A DNA stretch of 64,000 bases. Source: Micromonospora chaiyaphumensis. Lineage in GTDB: Bacteria > Actinomycetota > Actinomycetes > Mycobacteriales > Micromonosporaceae. Of the stretch, positions 17,066 to 24,984 are shown one piece after another. Below the pieces are notes generated by a model, which did no database searches, was not told the origin of the DNA, and worked only from the letters and a program-made list of their open reading frames with translations. The position numbers were made by a program, and so were the translations under genes. Position 1 is the stretch's first letter, and each line of letters begins with the position of its first letter. The DNA is taken from the NCBI RefSeq assembly GCF_900091435.1, contig NZ_FMCS01000001.1, forward strand, positions 1,053,512 through 1,117,511, read 5' to 3'.

Positions 17066-18325
17066 TCAGCATCCGTCGAGGGTCTGGCGGCGCATCGGGG
17101 AGCGCAGGATCGGCACCCACACCAGCGCGAGCGCGGCGCACGCAACCCAGGTGGCGGCGCGCGGACCGGCGTGGTCACCGACGAATGCCGCCGTCGCCGC
17201 GCCGAGCGTGAGCGCGCCGCTGAACATCACGCGCAGGGTGCCGTTGACGCGGCCCAGAAGGCGTGACGGCGTGACGTGCTGGCGGATCGACGTCAGGACC
17301 ACGCTGTCGAAACCCACCTTGAAGATCACCAGGGCCCACGCGGGCGCAGCGAGCAGCCCGGGAACGGGCCGGCCGACGAGCGGCAGCACGAGCGACACGG
17401 GGGCGATGGCCAGCCCGATCGCGAGCACCGCACGGCCGGCACCGAGGCCCCTCGACAACCGCCTCCCACAGAGCGCCCCGAGCAGGCCACCGACCCCGCC
17501 CGCGCCGAGGAAGAGGCCGAGCTGGCCCTCCGACCAGTGCAGTTCCTCCACCAGGAGAAGCGGCAGCATGGCCACCGTGCCCGCGGTCGCGACGTTCACG
17601 AGCGCACCGGCGACGGCGATCGCACGCAGGATGTGGTTGCGCCGGACGAACGACAGGCCTTCCCGCATCTCGGCCACGAGCGAGCGCCGTACCGCGCCGA
17701 CCGGGCGTGGCTCGGGCCGCTCGATGCGGCGGATCCACAGCGCCGACCACAGGTAGCCGAGTGCCGTCGCGGCCAGCACCGCCGCCGCTGTCGACAGGCC
17801 GATCAGCCAGCCGGCCAGGGCGGGGCCACCGATCAACGCCATCTGGTCCACGATGCCGAGCCGCCCGTTGGCCACCACCAGCCGCCTCCCGCTACCGGGT
17901 CCGACAAGGTCCGGCAGGTGGCTCTGCATCGCGACGTCGAAGAAGACGGTCGCGACGCCGTTGAGGAAGACCACCACCCAGAGCTGGGTCATGGTCAGGG
18001 CATCCGCCGCGGCGGCGAGCGGCACCGAGCCGAGCAGCACGAACCGGGCCAGATCCATCGCGATCATGACGGGACGACGGGCGACCCGGTCCAACCACGC
18101 GCCGGCCGGCAGCCCGAGCAGCAGGAACGGGGCGGTGCCCGCAGCGGCAAGCGAGCCTGCCGCACCCGGACCGGCACCGAGCGACGTGATCGCGACCAGC
18201 GGAACGGCCACCTTGGCGATGTTGAAGCCCCACTTCGCCGCCACGGCGGCGACGAGGTAGCGGGCGAAGTCGCGGGGCAGGGACGGGGTGTCGTGCCCAT
18301 CGCGGGTTACGTGCTGGATCGACAT
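17066..18325 (-). CDS. MFS transporter (12-TM, MFS_3/enterobactin-exporter-like)
   Basis: A 419-residue protein with about 12 membrane segments. Features include FLLLGLPAGAWLDRVARRPVMIAMDLARF (motif A), FFDVAMQSHLPDLV, and the second-half motif GLLGALCGRRLSRGLG. This layout is common in actinobacterial MFS exporters of antibiotics or siderophores. It is divergent from an ArsR-type regulator gene, and a GATTCAC-N6-GTGAATC palindrome lies between them. The substrate is unknown. Confidence 0.85.
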   Translation of the reverse strand: MSIQHVTRDGHDTPSLPRDFARYLVAAVAAKWGFNIAKVAVPLVAITSLGAGPGAAGSLAAAGTAPFLLLGLPAGAWLDRVARRPVMIAMDLARFVLLGSVPLAAAADALTMTQLWVVVFLNGVATVFFDVAMQSHLPDLVGPGSGRRLVVANGRLGIVDQMALIGGPALAGWLIGLSTAAAVLAATALGYLWSALWIRRIERPEPRPVGAVRRSLVAEMREGLSFVRRNHILRAIAVAGALVNVATAGTVAMLPLLLVEELHWSEGQLGLFLGAGGVGGLLGALCGRRLSRGLGAGRAVLAIGLAIAPVSLVLPLVGRPVPGLLAAPAWALVIFKVGFDSVVLTSIRQHVTPSRLLGRVNGTLRVMFSGALTLGAATAAFVGDHAGPRAATWVACAALALVWVPILRSPMRRQTLDGC

Positions 18326-18363
18326 GGCCGAACCTTCGGCGGTGGCCGCTCACCCGCGCCAAC

Positions 18364-18383
18364 GATTCACACTAGGGTGAATC
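18364..18383. promoter_or_regulatory. probable ArsR-type operator (GATTCAC-N6-GTGAATC)
   Basis: A perfect 7-bp inverted repeat with a 6-bp spacer lies in the 75-bp gap between the divergent MFS and ArsR-type genes, 18 bp before the regulator ATG. Its position and symmetry fit binding by the winged-helix protein encoded to its right. Confidence 0.65.
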
Positions 18384-18400
18384 CTCATGAGGACGGTCTG

Positions 18401-19366
18401 ATGCTGCGGATGTCGTTGTCCCTGGCCGATCTCGCGAGTGTCCGGTTCGCGATCTCGCCCGCCTGGGAGGTCGTCGCGAGTCTGCGCGTGCTCCGCGACC
18501 CCGGTGCCCACGCCGTACACCTGCCCTGGGTGACCCGGCACCGGGCCGCGGTCCTGGCCGCACCCGAACTGCGCCGCCTGCGCGACCTGGTGATCGCACC
18601 GGAGCGGCGCCTGCCGGGCTTCCTCGCACCCGCGCCGCTCTCACCCGTCGCCGAGCCCGAGGCGGAGTTCGCCGCGGTGTGCGAGACGCCAGCGGCGGTC
18701 GTCCGCGAGGACCTCGCCACGGTGTACGGCGACCGGCTGCCGGACTCGCTGTCGGACCTGCGCCGCGCCCCGCGCCGTAACCTTCCGCTGGTCGTGGAGC
18801 AGATGCGGACCTACTGGGGCATGGCGCTGGCGCCGTACTGGGGGCGGATGCGCGGAATCCTGGAGGGCGACGTCATGTTCCGGGCGCGGCGGCTGGCCGA
18901 CGACGGCCCGCACCGGATGTTTCCGGAACTCGATCCCGCGATCTCCTGGTCCGACGACGTCCTGTCGGTGGACCGGCCCAACCTGGACCGGGACTACGCA
19001 CTCGGCGGTCGTGGCCTCGTGCTCGTGCCGTCGCTGTTCGCGTGGCCGAACGTGTTCGTCAAGGCGTCCGAGCCCTGGGCTCCGGTGCTGCGATATCCCA
19101 CGCGTGGTGCAGGCTCGATGTGGCAGAGCGATCCACCCGCGGCCGATCTCGCCCCGGTGATCGGCACGGCTCGCGCCACCCTGCTGGTCGAGCTGGCCGT
19201 CCCGTCGACGACGACGTCGCTGGCCCGCCGCACCGGGCTGACCCCGAGCGGCGTCTCGGCCCACCTCTCGCGGCTCGTGACCGCCGGCCTGGTCACCCGC
19301 CAACGGGCTGGGCGGCTGGTCTTCTACGTGCGCACTCCGCGAGGCGACACCCTCCTCGGGGAGTGA
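18401..19366 (+). CDS. ArsR-family regulator with N-terminal DUF5937-like domain
   Basis: A 321-residue protein. Residues 1-200 form an uncharacterised domain found in actinobacterial ArsR-like regulators, with LADLASVRFAISPAWEVVASLRVLRDP and an HLPWV segment. Residues 245-320 form a winged helix (TARATLLVELAVPSTTTSLARRTGLTPSGVSAHLSRLVTAGLVTRQRAGR). No obvious metal-binding cysteine pair is present. ATG at 18401 follows a GAGGA site. It probably controls the divergent MFS gene and itself through the palindrome at 18364. Confidence 0.85.
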   Translation: MLRMSLSLADLASVRFAISPAWEVVASLRVLRDPGAHAVHLPWVTRHRAAVLAAPELRRLRDLVIAPERRLPGFLAPAPLSPVAEPEAEFAAVCETPAAVVREDLATVYGDRLPDSLSDLRRAPRRNLPLVVEQMRTYWGMALAPYWGRMRGILEGDVMFRARRLADDGPHRMFPELDPAISWSDDVLSVDRPNLDRDYALGGRGLVLVPSLFAWPNVFVKASEPWAPVLRYPTRGAGSMWQSDPPAADLAPVIGTARATLLVELAVPSTTTSLARRTGLTPSGVSAHLSRLVTAGLVTRQRAGRLVFYVRTPRGDTLLGE

Positions 19367-19626
19367 TCCGTCGAGCACGATTGACGTGACCCGGCGGAGG
19401 CGGCGCTAGATCTAAAACCGCCAGGCTCGGCGGCGACTGGCGATCCTGCGTCATGCCGAAGAGGGAGCGGTCGGCACCGTCGGCTCTCACCGCGGTGTCG
19501 GCGGCTATGAGTGCCACCCGGAAGGGGTGTTCTTGGCAGGAAATACTCCGCGTCCTCCCGGTGTGCATAGGGTCAGGCGGTAACCCGTCCTCTGTACGTC
19601 ATGACGTGGGCGAGGAGCGCAGCGGG

Positions 19627-19659
19627 ATGACGGTCGAGACCACGGCGGTCGCCGCCTGA
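19627..19659 (+). CDS. possible 10-codon upstream ORF of the MscS gene
   Basis: ATG at 19627 has a GAGGAG-type site 9 nt upstream. It reads MTVETTAVAA and stops at a TGA that overlaps the MscS start codon (TGATG). The arrangement would couple translation of the channel gene to a short leader. It is only suggestive, because the same frame is also open further upstream. Confidence 0.35.
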   Translation: MTVETTAVAA

Positions 19660-20669
19660 TGCGCGCGGCGTTGATCATACTGGCCACGCTGGTGGTGGCC
19701 GTGCTGCTGGACATCGGCACACGCAGGCTCGTCCGTCGCGCCGACCACGGTCGCTACCAGTGGGTCCTGGGACCACTGCGGAATGCCTGCCGCCGTCCGA
19801 CGGCCGCCGTGCTGCTCCTCACCGGGCTGTACCTCGCACTGCCGCCGCGGCCGGCCGGATGGCTCAGCGACGTCCGACACGTCACCGGGCTGGTGCTCAT
19901 CGGCAGCGTCGCCTGGCTGGTGATCAAGGCGTTACACGTCGCCGAGGGCGTCACCTTCAGCCGGCTGCCGCCAGAGGTGGTCGCGGACCGCCGGATCCGG
20001 CGGGCCCGAACCCAGATCCGCCCCGTCCGACGCTTCACCGCGGTAGTGGTCACGATCGTGGCCATCGGCCTGATCATGACCACCTTCCCGCCCATCCGCG
20101 CGTTCGGGATCTCCGTCCTGGGCTCGGCCGGCGTCGTCGGCGCGCTCATCGGCCTGTCCGCCCGGACCGCGCTGGGCAACGCGTTCGCCGGTATTCAGGT
20201 CGCCTTCTCGGACGGTCTGCACGTCGGCGACGTGGTGGTCATCGAGGGCGAGTGGGGCCGGGTCGAAGAGGTCAAGCTGACCAACGTGGTCGTCCGGCTG
20301 TGGGACGACCGGATGCTCATCCTGCCGACGATGTACTTCACCGAGCGCCCGTTCCAGAACTGGTCCCGGCACGAGGCGCGGGTGGTCGGCAAGGTCCAGA
20401 TCCACGTGGACCACACCGCCCACCTCGAGGACCTGCGCACGGAGGCGCAACGGCTGGTCGAGTCCTCACCGCTGTGGGACCGGAGCCGGTGGGTACTGCA
20501 GATGGTCGACGCCACCGCATCGAGCGTCGTGATCGAGGTGCAGGCCACAGCCGCCGACGGGGCCAGCGCCTGGGACCTCCGCTGTGACCTCCGTGAGGGC
20601 CTGATCCGCTACATCCGCGACAACCACCCGCAGTGGCTCCCCCGCACCCGCAGCGAGTACAAACCCTGA
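19659..20669 (+). CDS. MscS-family mechanosensitive channel
   Basis: A 336-residue small-conductance mechanosensitive channel homologue. Hydrophobic segments are at residues 3-20, 45-62, 70-90 and 125-145. The pore helix and beta domain are recognisable as GSAGVVGALIGLSARTALGNAFAGIQVAFSDGLHVGDVVVIEGEWGRVEEVKLTNVVVRLWDDRMLILPT. It would release solutes during hypo-osmotic shock. The start codon overlaps the stop of a short upstream frame (TGATG), so it may be translationally coupled. Confidence 0.9.
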   Translation: MRAALIILATLVVAVLLDIGTRRLVRRADHGRYQWVLGPLRNACRRPTAAVLLLTGLYLALPPRPAGWLSDVRHVTGLVLIGSVAWLVIKALHVAEGVTFSRLPPEVVADRRIRRARTQIRPVRRFTAVVVTIVAIGLIMTTFPPIRAFGISVLGSAGVVGALIGLSARTALGNAFAGIQVAFSDGLHVGDVVVIEGEWGRVEEVKLTNVVVRLWDDRMLILPTMYFTERPFQNWSRHEARVVGKVQIHVDHTAHLEDLRTEAQRLVESSPLWDRSRWVLQMVDATASSVVIEVQATAADGASAWDLRCDLREGLIRYIRDNHPQWLPRTRSEYKP

Positions 20670-20768
20670 CCTCCCGCAAACCCACAAGAACCGCCTTGAC
20701 GGGCGAAAGGTGCGTAGCGTTCAGGTAGCCCGGTGCCGAGGACCCACCCCACCGACAGGAACCTATGA

Positions 20769-21101
20769 GTGGGGCGGTACGTGGCGGCCGCCAGGGTGCT
20801 GCCGGCCCGGGAACTCGACCGGCAGCGTGCCGATCTCCGCGCGCTCCACGAGATGTCCGACAGCGAGCGAGCGTGGGTCGTGGTGGGGCTGATCGAGGCG
20901 TCGCGGGATCTGCGGCGGTGGTACGGCGAAGCGTTCCAGGGTTATGCCGCGAAGGCGGCGCCGGTTGCGGTAAGTGTGGAGGAGGAGGTGTCCGATGACG
21001 CTGCCGTACGCGACCTTGCCGGGCGACCTCGACCACCTGATCGCCGACGAGCACGTGGTGGCGAACCGCCTCTTCGAGCACCTCGAGGCCGGGCGCGGTG
21101 A
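20769..21101 (+). CDS. hypothetical protein overlapping the hemerythrin gene
   Basis: GTG at 20769 opens a frame with strongly GC-rich third positions at least as far as codon 75. It reads a helical, charged protein (AARVLPARELDRQRADLRAL, then MSDSERAWVVVGLIEASRDLRRWYGEAF). The last 107 bp overlap the next gene in another frame, where the sequence turns arginine/proline-rich. The original stop may therefore have been lost, or the true product may be shorter. No family is recognised. The rest of the 20670-20994 interval holds only a possible TTGACG promoter element near 20696. Confidence 0.45.
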   Translation: MGRYVAAARVLPARELDRQRADLRALHEMSDSERAWVVVGLIEASRDLRRWYGEAFQGYAAKAAPVAVSVEEEVSDDAAVRDLAGRPRPPDRRRARGGEPPLRAPRGRAR

Positions 21102-22620
21102 CCGGCGCATGCTGGTCGACCAGGTGAGTTACGGCCGGGCCCTGCACGCCCACGCCGAGGAGGAGGTGTTGTATCCGGCGCTGGCCGAGATCGGCGCCGC
21201 CGCGGACGCCGAGGAGGGGTGGGACGAGCACCAGGCCCTCAAGAGGCTGCTGGTCCTGCTGGACCATGCGGATCCCGGCAGCCATAAATTCGAGCGGGCG
21301 CTGAACAAGCTGATCGGCGGTATCCGGCACCACATCGAGAAGGAGGAACGGGAGTTCCTGCCGGCGCTGCGTCGGGCGGTGGGCGCGGAGGAGATGGGGC
21401 GGCTCGGCGAGCGGTACCTCGCCGCCAAGCGGTCGGCCCCGGCCCGCTCGCATCCCAGCGTCCCGCCCACCGGACGCCGTCGCCGGCTCATGCACGTGGC
21501 CGCCGGGTTCATGGACGCCGCCGGGTTCATGGACAAGGTACGCGACCGGATATCCGGCCGCAGCAACGTCCTGTCGACCGACGCTTCCTGGCTGCTCGAC
21601 ACCCAGGCACAGCGGATCCTCGACACCTGGTCCCGACTGGTACTGGCCCCGTACGAGCTCCTCACTCTCGAGCAGGCCCGCCAGCAGCCGAGCCTCGCCG
21701 ACGCGGCGATGGAGATCCTGCAGCAGGACGGGCGGCCGACGGACCCCGAGGAGGTCGGATCGGCAGCGGACGTCACCGTGCCCGGCCCGGGTGGTGATCT
21801 GGTCGTACGCGTCTACAAGCCGCTCGGCCAGACCCCCGATCCGGTGCCCGTCGTGATGTGGGTGCACGGTGGCGGTTGGATCCTGTTCACGAACGACGAC
21901 TATGACGCGTCCTGCCGCGCCCTGGTCAACCGGACGGGCGCGATCGTGGTGTCGCCGGAGTATCGCAAGGCTCCCGAGCACGTGTTCCCGGCCGCCCACG
22001 AGGACGTGCTGGCCACCTACCGGTGGCTCCGGACCAACGCCACCGGGTTCGGCGGCGACCCGTCACGCATCGCCGTCGGTGGCGAGGGCGTCGGGGCGAA
22101 CATGGCGGCCGCGACCTGCGGTCAGCTCAAGCAGGCAGGTGAGCCACTGCCCGTGGCGCAGGTGCTCGTCTGCCCGCTGACCACCACCGCCCAGTACGGC
22201 GCGTCCATGCGGGACGCCGCAGACGCCCGGCCGCTGAATCGTCCACTGCTGTCCTGGATGATGATGCACGCCTTCCGTGGCGTGACCGACAGCTTGAAAG
22301 ACCCCAGGGTCGATCTGCTCCCGCTCTCCGCGCAGGGCCTCGCCGGTCTGCCGCCGACGCTGATCGTCACCACCGACCGCGACGTGCTGCAGAGCCAAGG
22401 CGACGAGTGGTGCGCCCGCTTGGAGGCCGCCGGTGTGCGGGCCACGTCGGTCCGTTACGGGGGAGTGATGCACGACTTCTTCGGCCTTGCCGCGGTGCTG
22501 GACAAGGCCGCGCACGCCCAAGAGGAGGTCGCTCTGCACCTGCGCCAGGCGTTCGGGGAGGCCCCGGCCGCACACCCGTTGGATGGTGCGCCAATGCGAG
22601 GCGCCAAGGTCATCGGGTGA
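20995..22620 (+). CDS. hemerythrin domain fused to a serine-less HSL-type alpha/beta hydrolase
   Basis: A 541-residue fusion. Residues 10-150 form a hemerythrin HHE domain with histidines and carboxylates in DEHVVANRLFEHLE, HAHAEEEVLYPAL, DEHQALKRLL and HHIEKEEREFLPALR, fitting a di-iron site for O2, NO or iron sensing. Residues 250-540 form a hormone-sensitive-lipase type hydrolase with the HGGGW oxyanion motif (H291), YRKAPEHVFPAA, and a C-terminal YGGVMHDFF histidine. The nucleophile elbow reads GEGVGAN, so Gly365 stands where the catalytic serine of GxSxG belongs. A GGAGGAGGAGG ribosome site precedes ATG 20995. The hydrolase half is probably not an ordinary esterase. Confidence 0.85.
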   Translation: MTLPYATLPGDLDHLIADEHVVANRLFEHLEAGRGDRRMLVDQVSYGRALHAHAEEEVLYPALAEIGAAADAEEGWDEHQALKRLLVLLDHADPGSHKFERALNKLIGGIRHHIEKEEREFLPALRRAVGAEEMGRLGERYLAAKRSAPARSHPSVPPTGRRRRLMHVAAGFMDAAGFMDKVRDRISGRSNVLSTDASWLLDTQAQRILDTWSRLVLAPYELLTLEQARQQPSLADAAMEILQQDGRPTDPEEVGSAADVTVPGPGGDLVVRVYKPLGQTPDPVPVVMWVHGGGWILFTNDDYDASCRALVNRTGAIVVSPEYRKAPEHVFPAAHEDVLATYRWLRTNATGFGGDPSRIAVGGEGVGANMAAATCGQLKQAGEPLPVAQVLVCPLTTTAQYGASMRDAADARPLNRPLLSWMMMHAFRGVTDSLKDPRVDLLPLSAQGLAGLPPTLIVTTDRDVLQSQGDEWCARLEAAGVRATSVRYGGVMHDFFGLAAVLDKAAHAQEEVALHLRQAFGEAPAAHPLDGAPMRGAKVIG

Positions 22621-22787
22621 CGCTGGCTGCCTTGTCGCGGATTAGGCCCTGTCTGGCCCGACGACCGCATCCGATGGCAGGTCCCCGACTGCCATCCGCT
22701 GGCGGGAGAATGGCGGGCCATGCCGTTCTGGCACCCTACAACGGCGGACCCATCTCCAGCGCTTGCCGCCGATCTTGATCGGGTCGG

Positions 22788-23492
22788 TCAGTAGTCGCCG
22801 GCGGACGGGGCCGCAGCAGTGGTGGGGTGGTCGCCACGTTCGCGGGCGGCGAAGTCGTCGAGGATGGTCTCGGTAGCCGTCGCGCCGAACCGGGTCGCTC
22901 CGGCTTCCTGCAGGGTGAGTAGGGTGTCGAGGCTGCGGACACCGCCCGCGGCCTTGACCTGGATGTGCGGGGAGACCGCGGCGCGCATCAGCTGGATGTC
23001 GGTCAGGGTGGCCCCGCCGGGAGCAAAGCCGGTGCTGGTCTTGACGAAGTGCGCCCCGGCCTGTTCGGCGATGCGGCAGCCGGTGACCTTCTGCTCGTCG
23101 GTCAGGTACGCGTTCTCCAGGATCACCTTGACCACCCGGCCCTGCGCGGCGGCGACCACGGCGGCGATGTCGTCGTACACGTACGCGGTGTCGCCGCTGC
23201 GCAGGCGGCCGATGTGCAGCACCACGTCGACCTCGTCGGCACCCGCGTCGACCAGTTCCCGAGTCTCGGCGGCCTTGATCGTGGTGCGGGTGTCGCCGTG
23301 CGGGAAACCGGCCACGGTACCGACGAGGACACCGGTGCCGGACAGTGCGGCCCTGGCGAGTCCGACGTCGGAGGGCCGTACGCAGACCGAGGCGACCCGG
23401 CGGCTTGCCGCGATCTCGCAACCACGCCGGATGTCATCGGTGGTGAGTTCGGGGCGCAACAGCGAATGGTCGATCATCTTGGCGATGTTCAT
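22788..23492 (-). CDS. deoC: deoxyribose-phosphate aldolase
   Basis: DeoC, 234 residues, usual length. It catalyses reversible cleavage of 2-deoxy-D-ribose 5-phosphate to glyceraldehyde 3-phosphate and acetaldehyde in deoxynucleoside catabolism. The Schiff-base lysine K151 is in HFVKTSTGF, and the second lysine K180 is in VKAAGGVR. The aspartate is in DEVDVVLHIG. Its ATG overlaps the stop of a GntR-type regulator by four bases (ATGA), so regulator and enzyme form an operon. The tail after AARERGDHP is short and poorly conserved. No other deoxynucleoside genes are nearby. Confidence 0.92.
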   Translation of the reverse strand: MNIAKMIDHSLLRPELTTDDIRRGCEIAASRRVASVCVRPSDVGLARAALSGTGVLVGTVAGFPHGDTRTTIKAAETRELVDAGADEVDVVLHIGRLRSGDTAYVYDDIAAVVAAAQGRVVKVILENAYLTDEQKVTGCRIAEQAGAHFVKTSTGFAPGGATLTDIQLMRAAVSPHIQVKAAGGVRSLDTLLTLQEAGATRFGATATETILDDFAARERGDHPTTAAAPSAGDY

Positions 23493-24217
23493 CGGGGTTC
23501 TCCGGTCCGGGGTGGCTGCACGTCGAAGGTGACGTGCAGGTCGTAGCGGTCGCCGACGTAGCGACTGACGGTGTACTCCAGCGGCGCCGAATGCTGGTCG
23601 ACGATGAGCCGGGTCTCGACCAGCAGCGGCTCGTCCGCCGGCACGTGCAGCAACTCGCCGTCGGAGCCGGCCCGCTGGGCGGTCAGCGTCGAGGAACCGA
23701 GCGTGGGGTGCAGCCCTCTCTCGCGCAGGGCGCGGTGCAGCGAGCCGGTTTCCAAGTCGAGATCGAGCAGGGTGCTCAGGTGTGGCGGGAAGCAGGCGTA
23801 CTCGATGGCCAGGGGCACGTCATCGGCGAGCCGCACCCGCACGATCGAGGTCACCCGCGGCGCTGCCGCGGTCAGCTGCAAAGCCGCCGCTTCCGCTGGG
23901 GAAGCTGCCCGGACCTCGGCTTCCACCAACCGCGATGCCGGGACGCGCCCCCAGTTGCGCACCTGATCCTGAAAGCTCATCAAGGTCCCGGCGGCCCGCG
24001 GTTCGGGCCGCTGCCGCACGAACGTACCCCGGCCTTGGATCCGCTCGATGAGCCCGTCGGATTCGAGAGCGTTGAGTGCCGCCCGGACAGTCATCCGAGC
24101 GACCCCGAACTCCTCGGCGAGCACCGACTCCGCCGGGACCACGTCACCGGGCTGCGCCTGGGCGAGACGCGTCCGCAGTTCCCGTTCGATCCGCACGTAC
24201 AGCGGCACCTTCGCCAC
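23489..24217 (-). CDS. GntR-family (HutC-type) transcriptional regulator
   Basis: A 242-residue regulator. The GntR winged helix covers residues 5-70 (LYVRIERELRTRL, VVPAESVLAEEFGVARMTVRAALNALESDGLIERIQGRGTFV) and a UTRA-type ligand domain covers residues 90-235. GTG at 24217 is chosen for its GGAGGAG site and family N-terminus. It is the first gene of a gntR-deoC operon, and a palindrome with core GTCTAGAC lies 12 bp upstream. It probably represses its own operon until a sugar phosphate or nucleoside-derived ligand binds. Confidence 0.9.
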   Translation of the reverse strand: MAKVPLYVRIERELRTRLAQAQPGDVVPAESVLAEEFGVARMTVRAALNALESDGLIERIQGRGTFVRQRPEPRAAGTLMSFQDQVRNWGRVPASRLVEAEVRAASPAEAAALQLTAAAPRVTSIVRVRLADDVPLAIEYACFPPHLSTLLDLDLETGSLHRALRERGLHPTLGSSTLTAQRAGSDGELLHVPADEPLLVETRLIVDQHSAPLEYTVSRYVGDRYDLHVTFDVQPPRTGEPR

Positions 24218-24228
24218 AGCTCCTCCAG

Positions 24229-24242
24229 GTCGTCTAGACAAC
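24229..24242. promoter_or_regulatory. GntR/HutC-type operator (GTCGTCTAGACAAC)
   Basis: Palindromic core GTCTAGAC with near-symmetric flanks, immediately upstream of the GntR gene. HutC-subfamily regulators, DasR/NagR among them, typically bind GTCTAGAC-centred sites. Its location fits autoregulation of gntR-deoC. Confidence 0.7.
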
Positions 24243-24339
24243 CTAGAAGTTGGCACGATGCAGGGTTGCCGTCAAGCCGCTGTGCGGTACAGCACCGGCG
24301 ACCCGTCGTGGCGCGGAGCAGCCCTCAGGCGGGCCGACT

Positions 24340-24500
24340 ACCCACCGGAGTCTCCTGGCCCACCGTGATGCCCGTCCGACCGTGCACGGCCGGCGGCTGC
24401 TGGTCGCACGTGTCATCGGGGAAGGCCGCCAGGTCGCGCACGTGGTCAAGGAGCTGGGCTGTTCACGCGCTACCGGTTACAAGTGGCTGGCCCGCTGGTG
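24340..24500 (+). pseudogene. IS481-like transposase N-terminal fragment
   Basis: The frame reads HRDARPTVHGRRLLVARVIGEG and then VAHVVKELGCSRATGYKWLARWW. This matches the helix-turn-helix N-terminus of IS481-family transposases, which start HRNA..T..GR and continue with VA....VS...A.KW. No rve catalytic domain follows; the homology ends abruptly at about 24500. No terminal inverted repeats are apparent. It is a dead insertion-sequence fragment. Confidence 0.6.
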
Positions 24501-24680
24501 GGGGGCGACAGCCCCGTCGTGCTCGCCGTCGAAGACGCGCACTGGCTGGACGAGCCGAGCTGGGAAGTACTTGCGTTCGTCGGCCGCCGGCTGAGCGCGG
24601 ACGGGATCGTGCTGCTGGCGGCCGTGCGCGACAACGCCGACTCCGGGACCAAGATCGCCGCCTCGGGACTCCCCGCGCTG
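24501..24680 (+). pseudogene. AAA-ATPase fragment of a LuxR/MalT-type regulator
   Basis: In a different frame from the IS fragment, the sequence reads SPVVLAVEDAHWLDEPSWEVLAFVGRRLSADGIVLLAAVRD in part. This is the Walker B and following region of AAA ATPase domains in large LuxR-family regulators. The Walker A region and the C-terminal HTH are missing. The match starts right at the IS481 fragment end, which suggests the insertion truncated an ATPase gene. The 24681-24981 interval after it shows no recognisable coding sequence. Confidence 0.5.
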
Positions 24681-24984
24681 ACGTCCTCGCCGGCAGCGGG
24701 GGACCGGGGAATCGGCAGAGGCCGCCGCCAGGCCTGCGACCTGGTCGGGGGCCAGGCCGGCCGGGCCGTTCTTACCGGCGGTCGGCTGATGGGCGATGAT
24801 GTCGGGGCGGGCACGGCGACTCCCGATTGTGGAGCGTCAGAGACTTCACGATCTACGGGCGCCGCGCCCGTCATGTCAGAGCGCTGCGAACGACGCGTGC
24901 GCTGCCGGGGCAGGTGCACTAGGGGGAACAGATGTCGGAACCGGATTTCCCCCCGATACAAGCAGCTGGTCGGGGGCGTGACAC

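Noticed and set aside
19453..19659. Longer 68-codon ORF before the MscS gene
   Set aside because: The first 58 codons show no coding bias; only the last 10 codons have a ribosome site, so just those are listed.
21525..21545. Tandem GCCGCCGGGTTCATGGAC duplication in the hemerythrin fusion
   Set aside because: It is a two-copy in-frame duplication (AAGFMD twice) in the linker, without evident wider importance.
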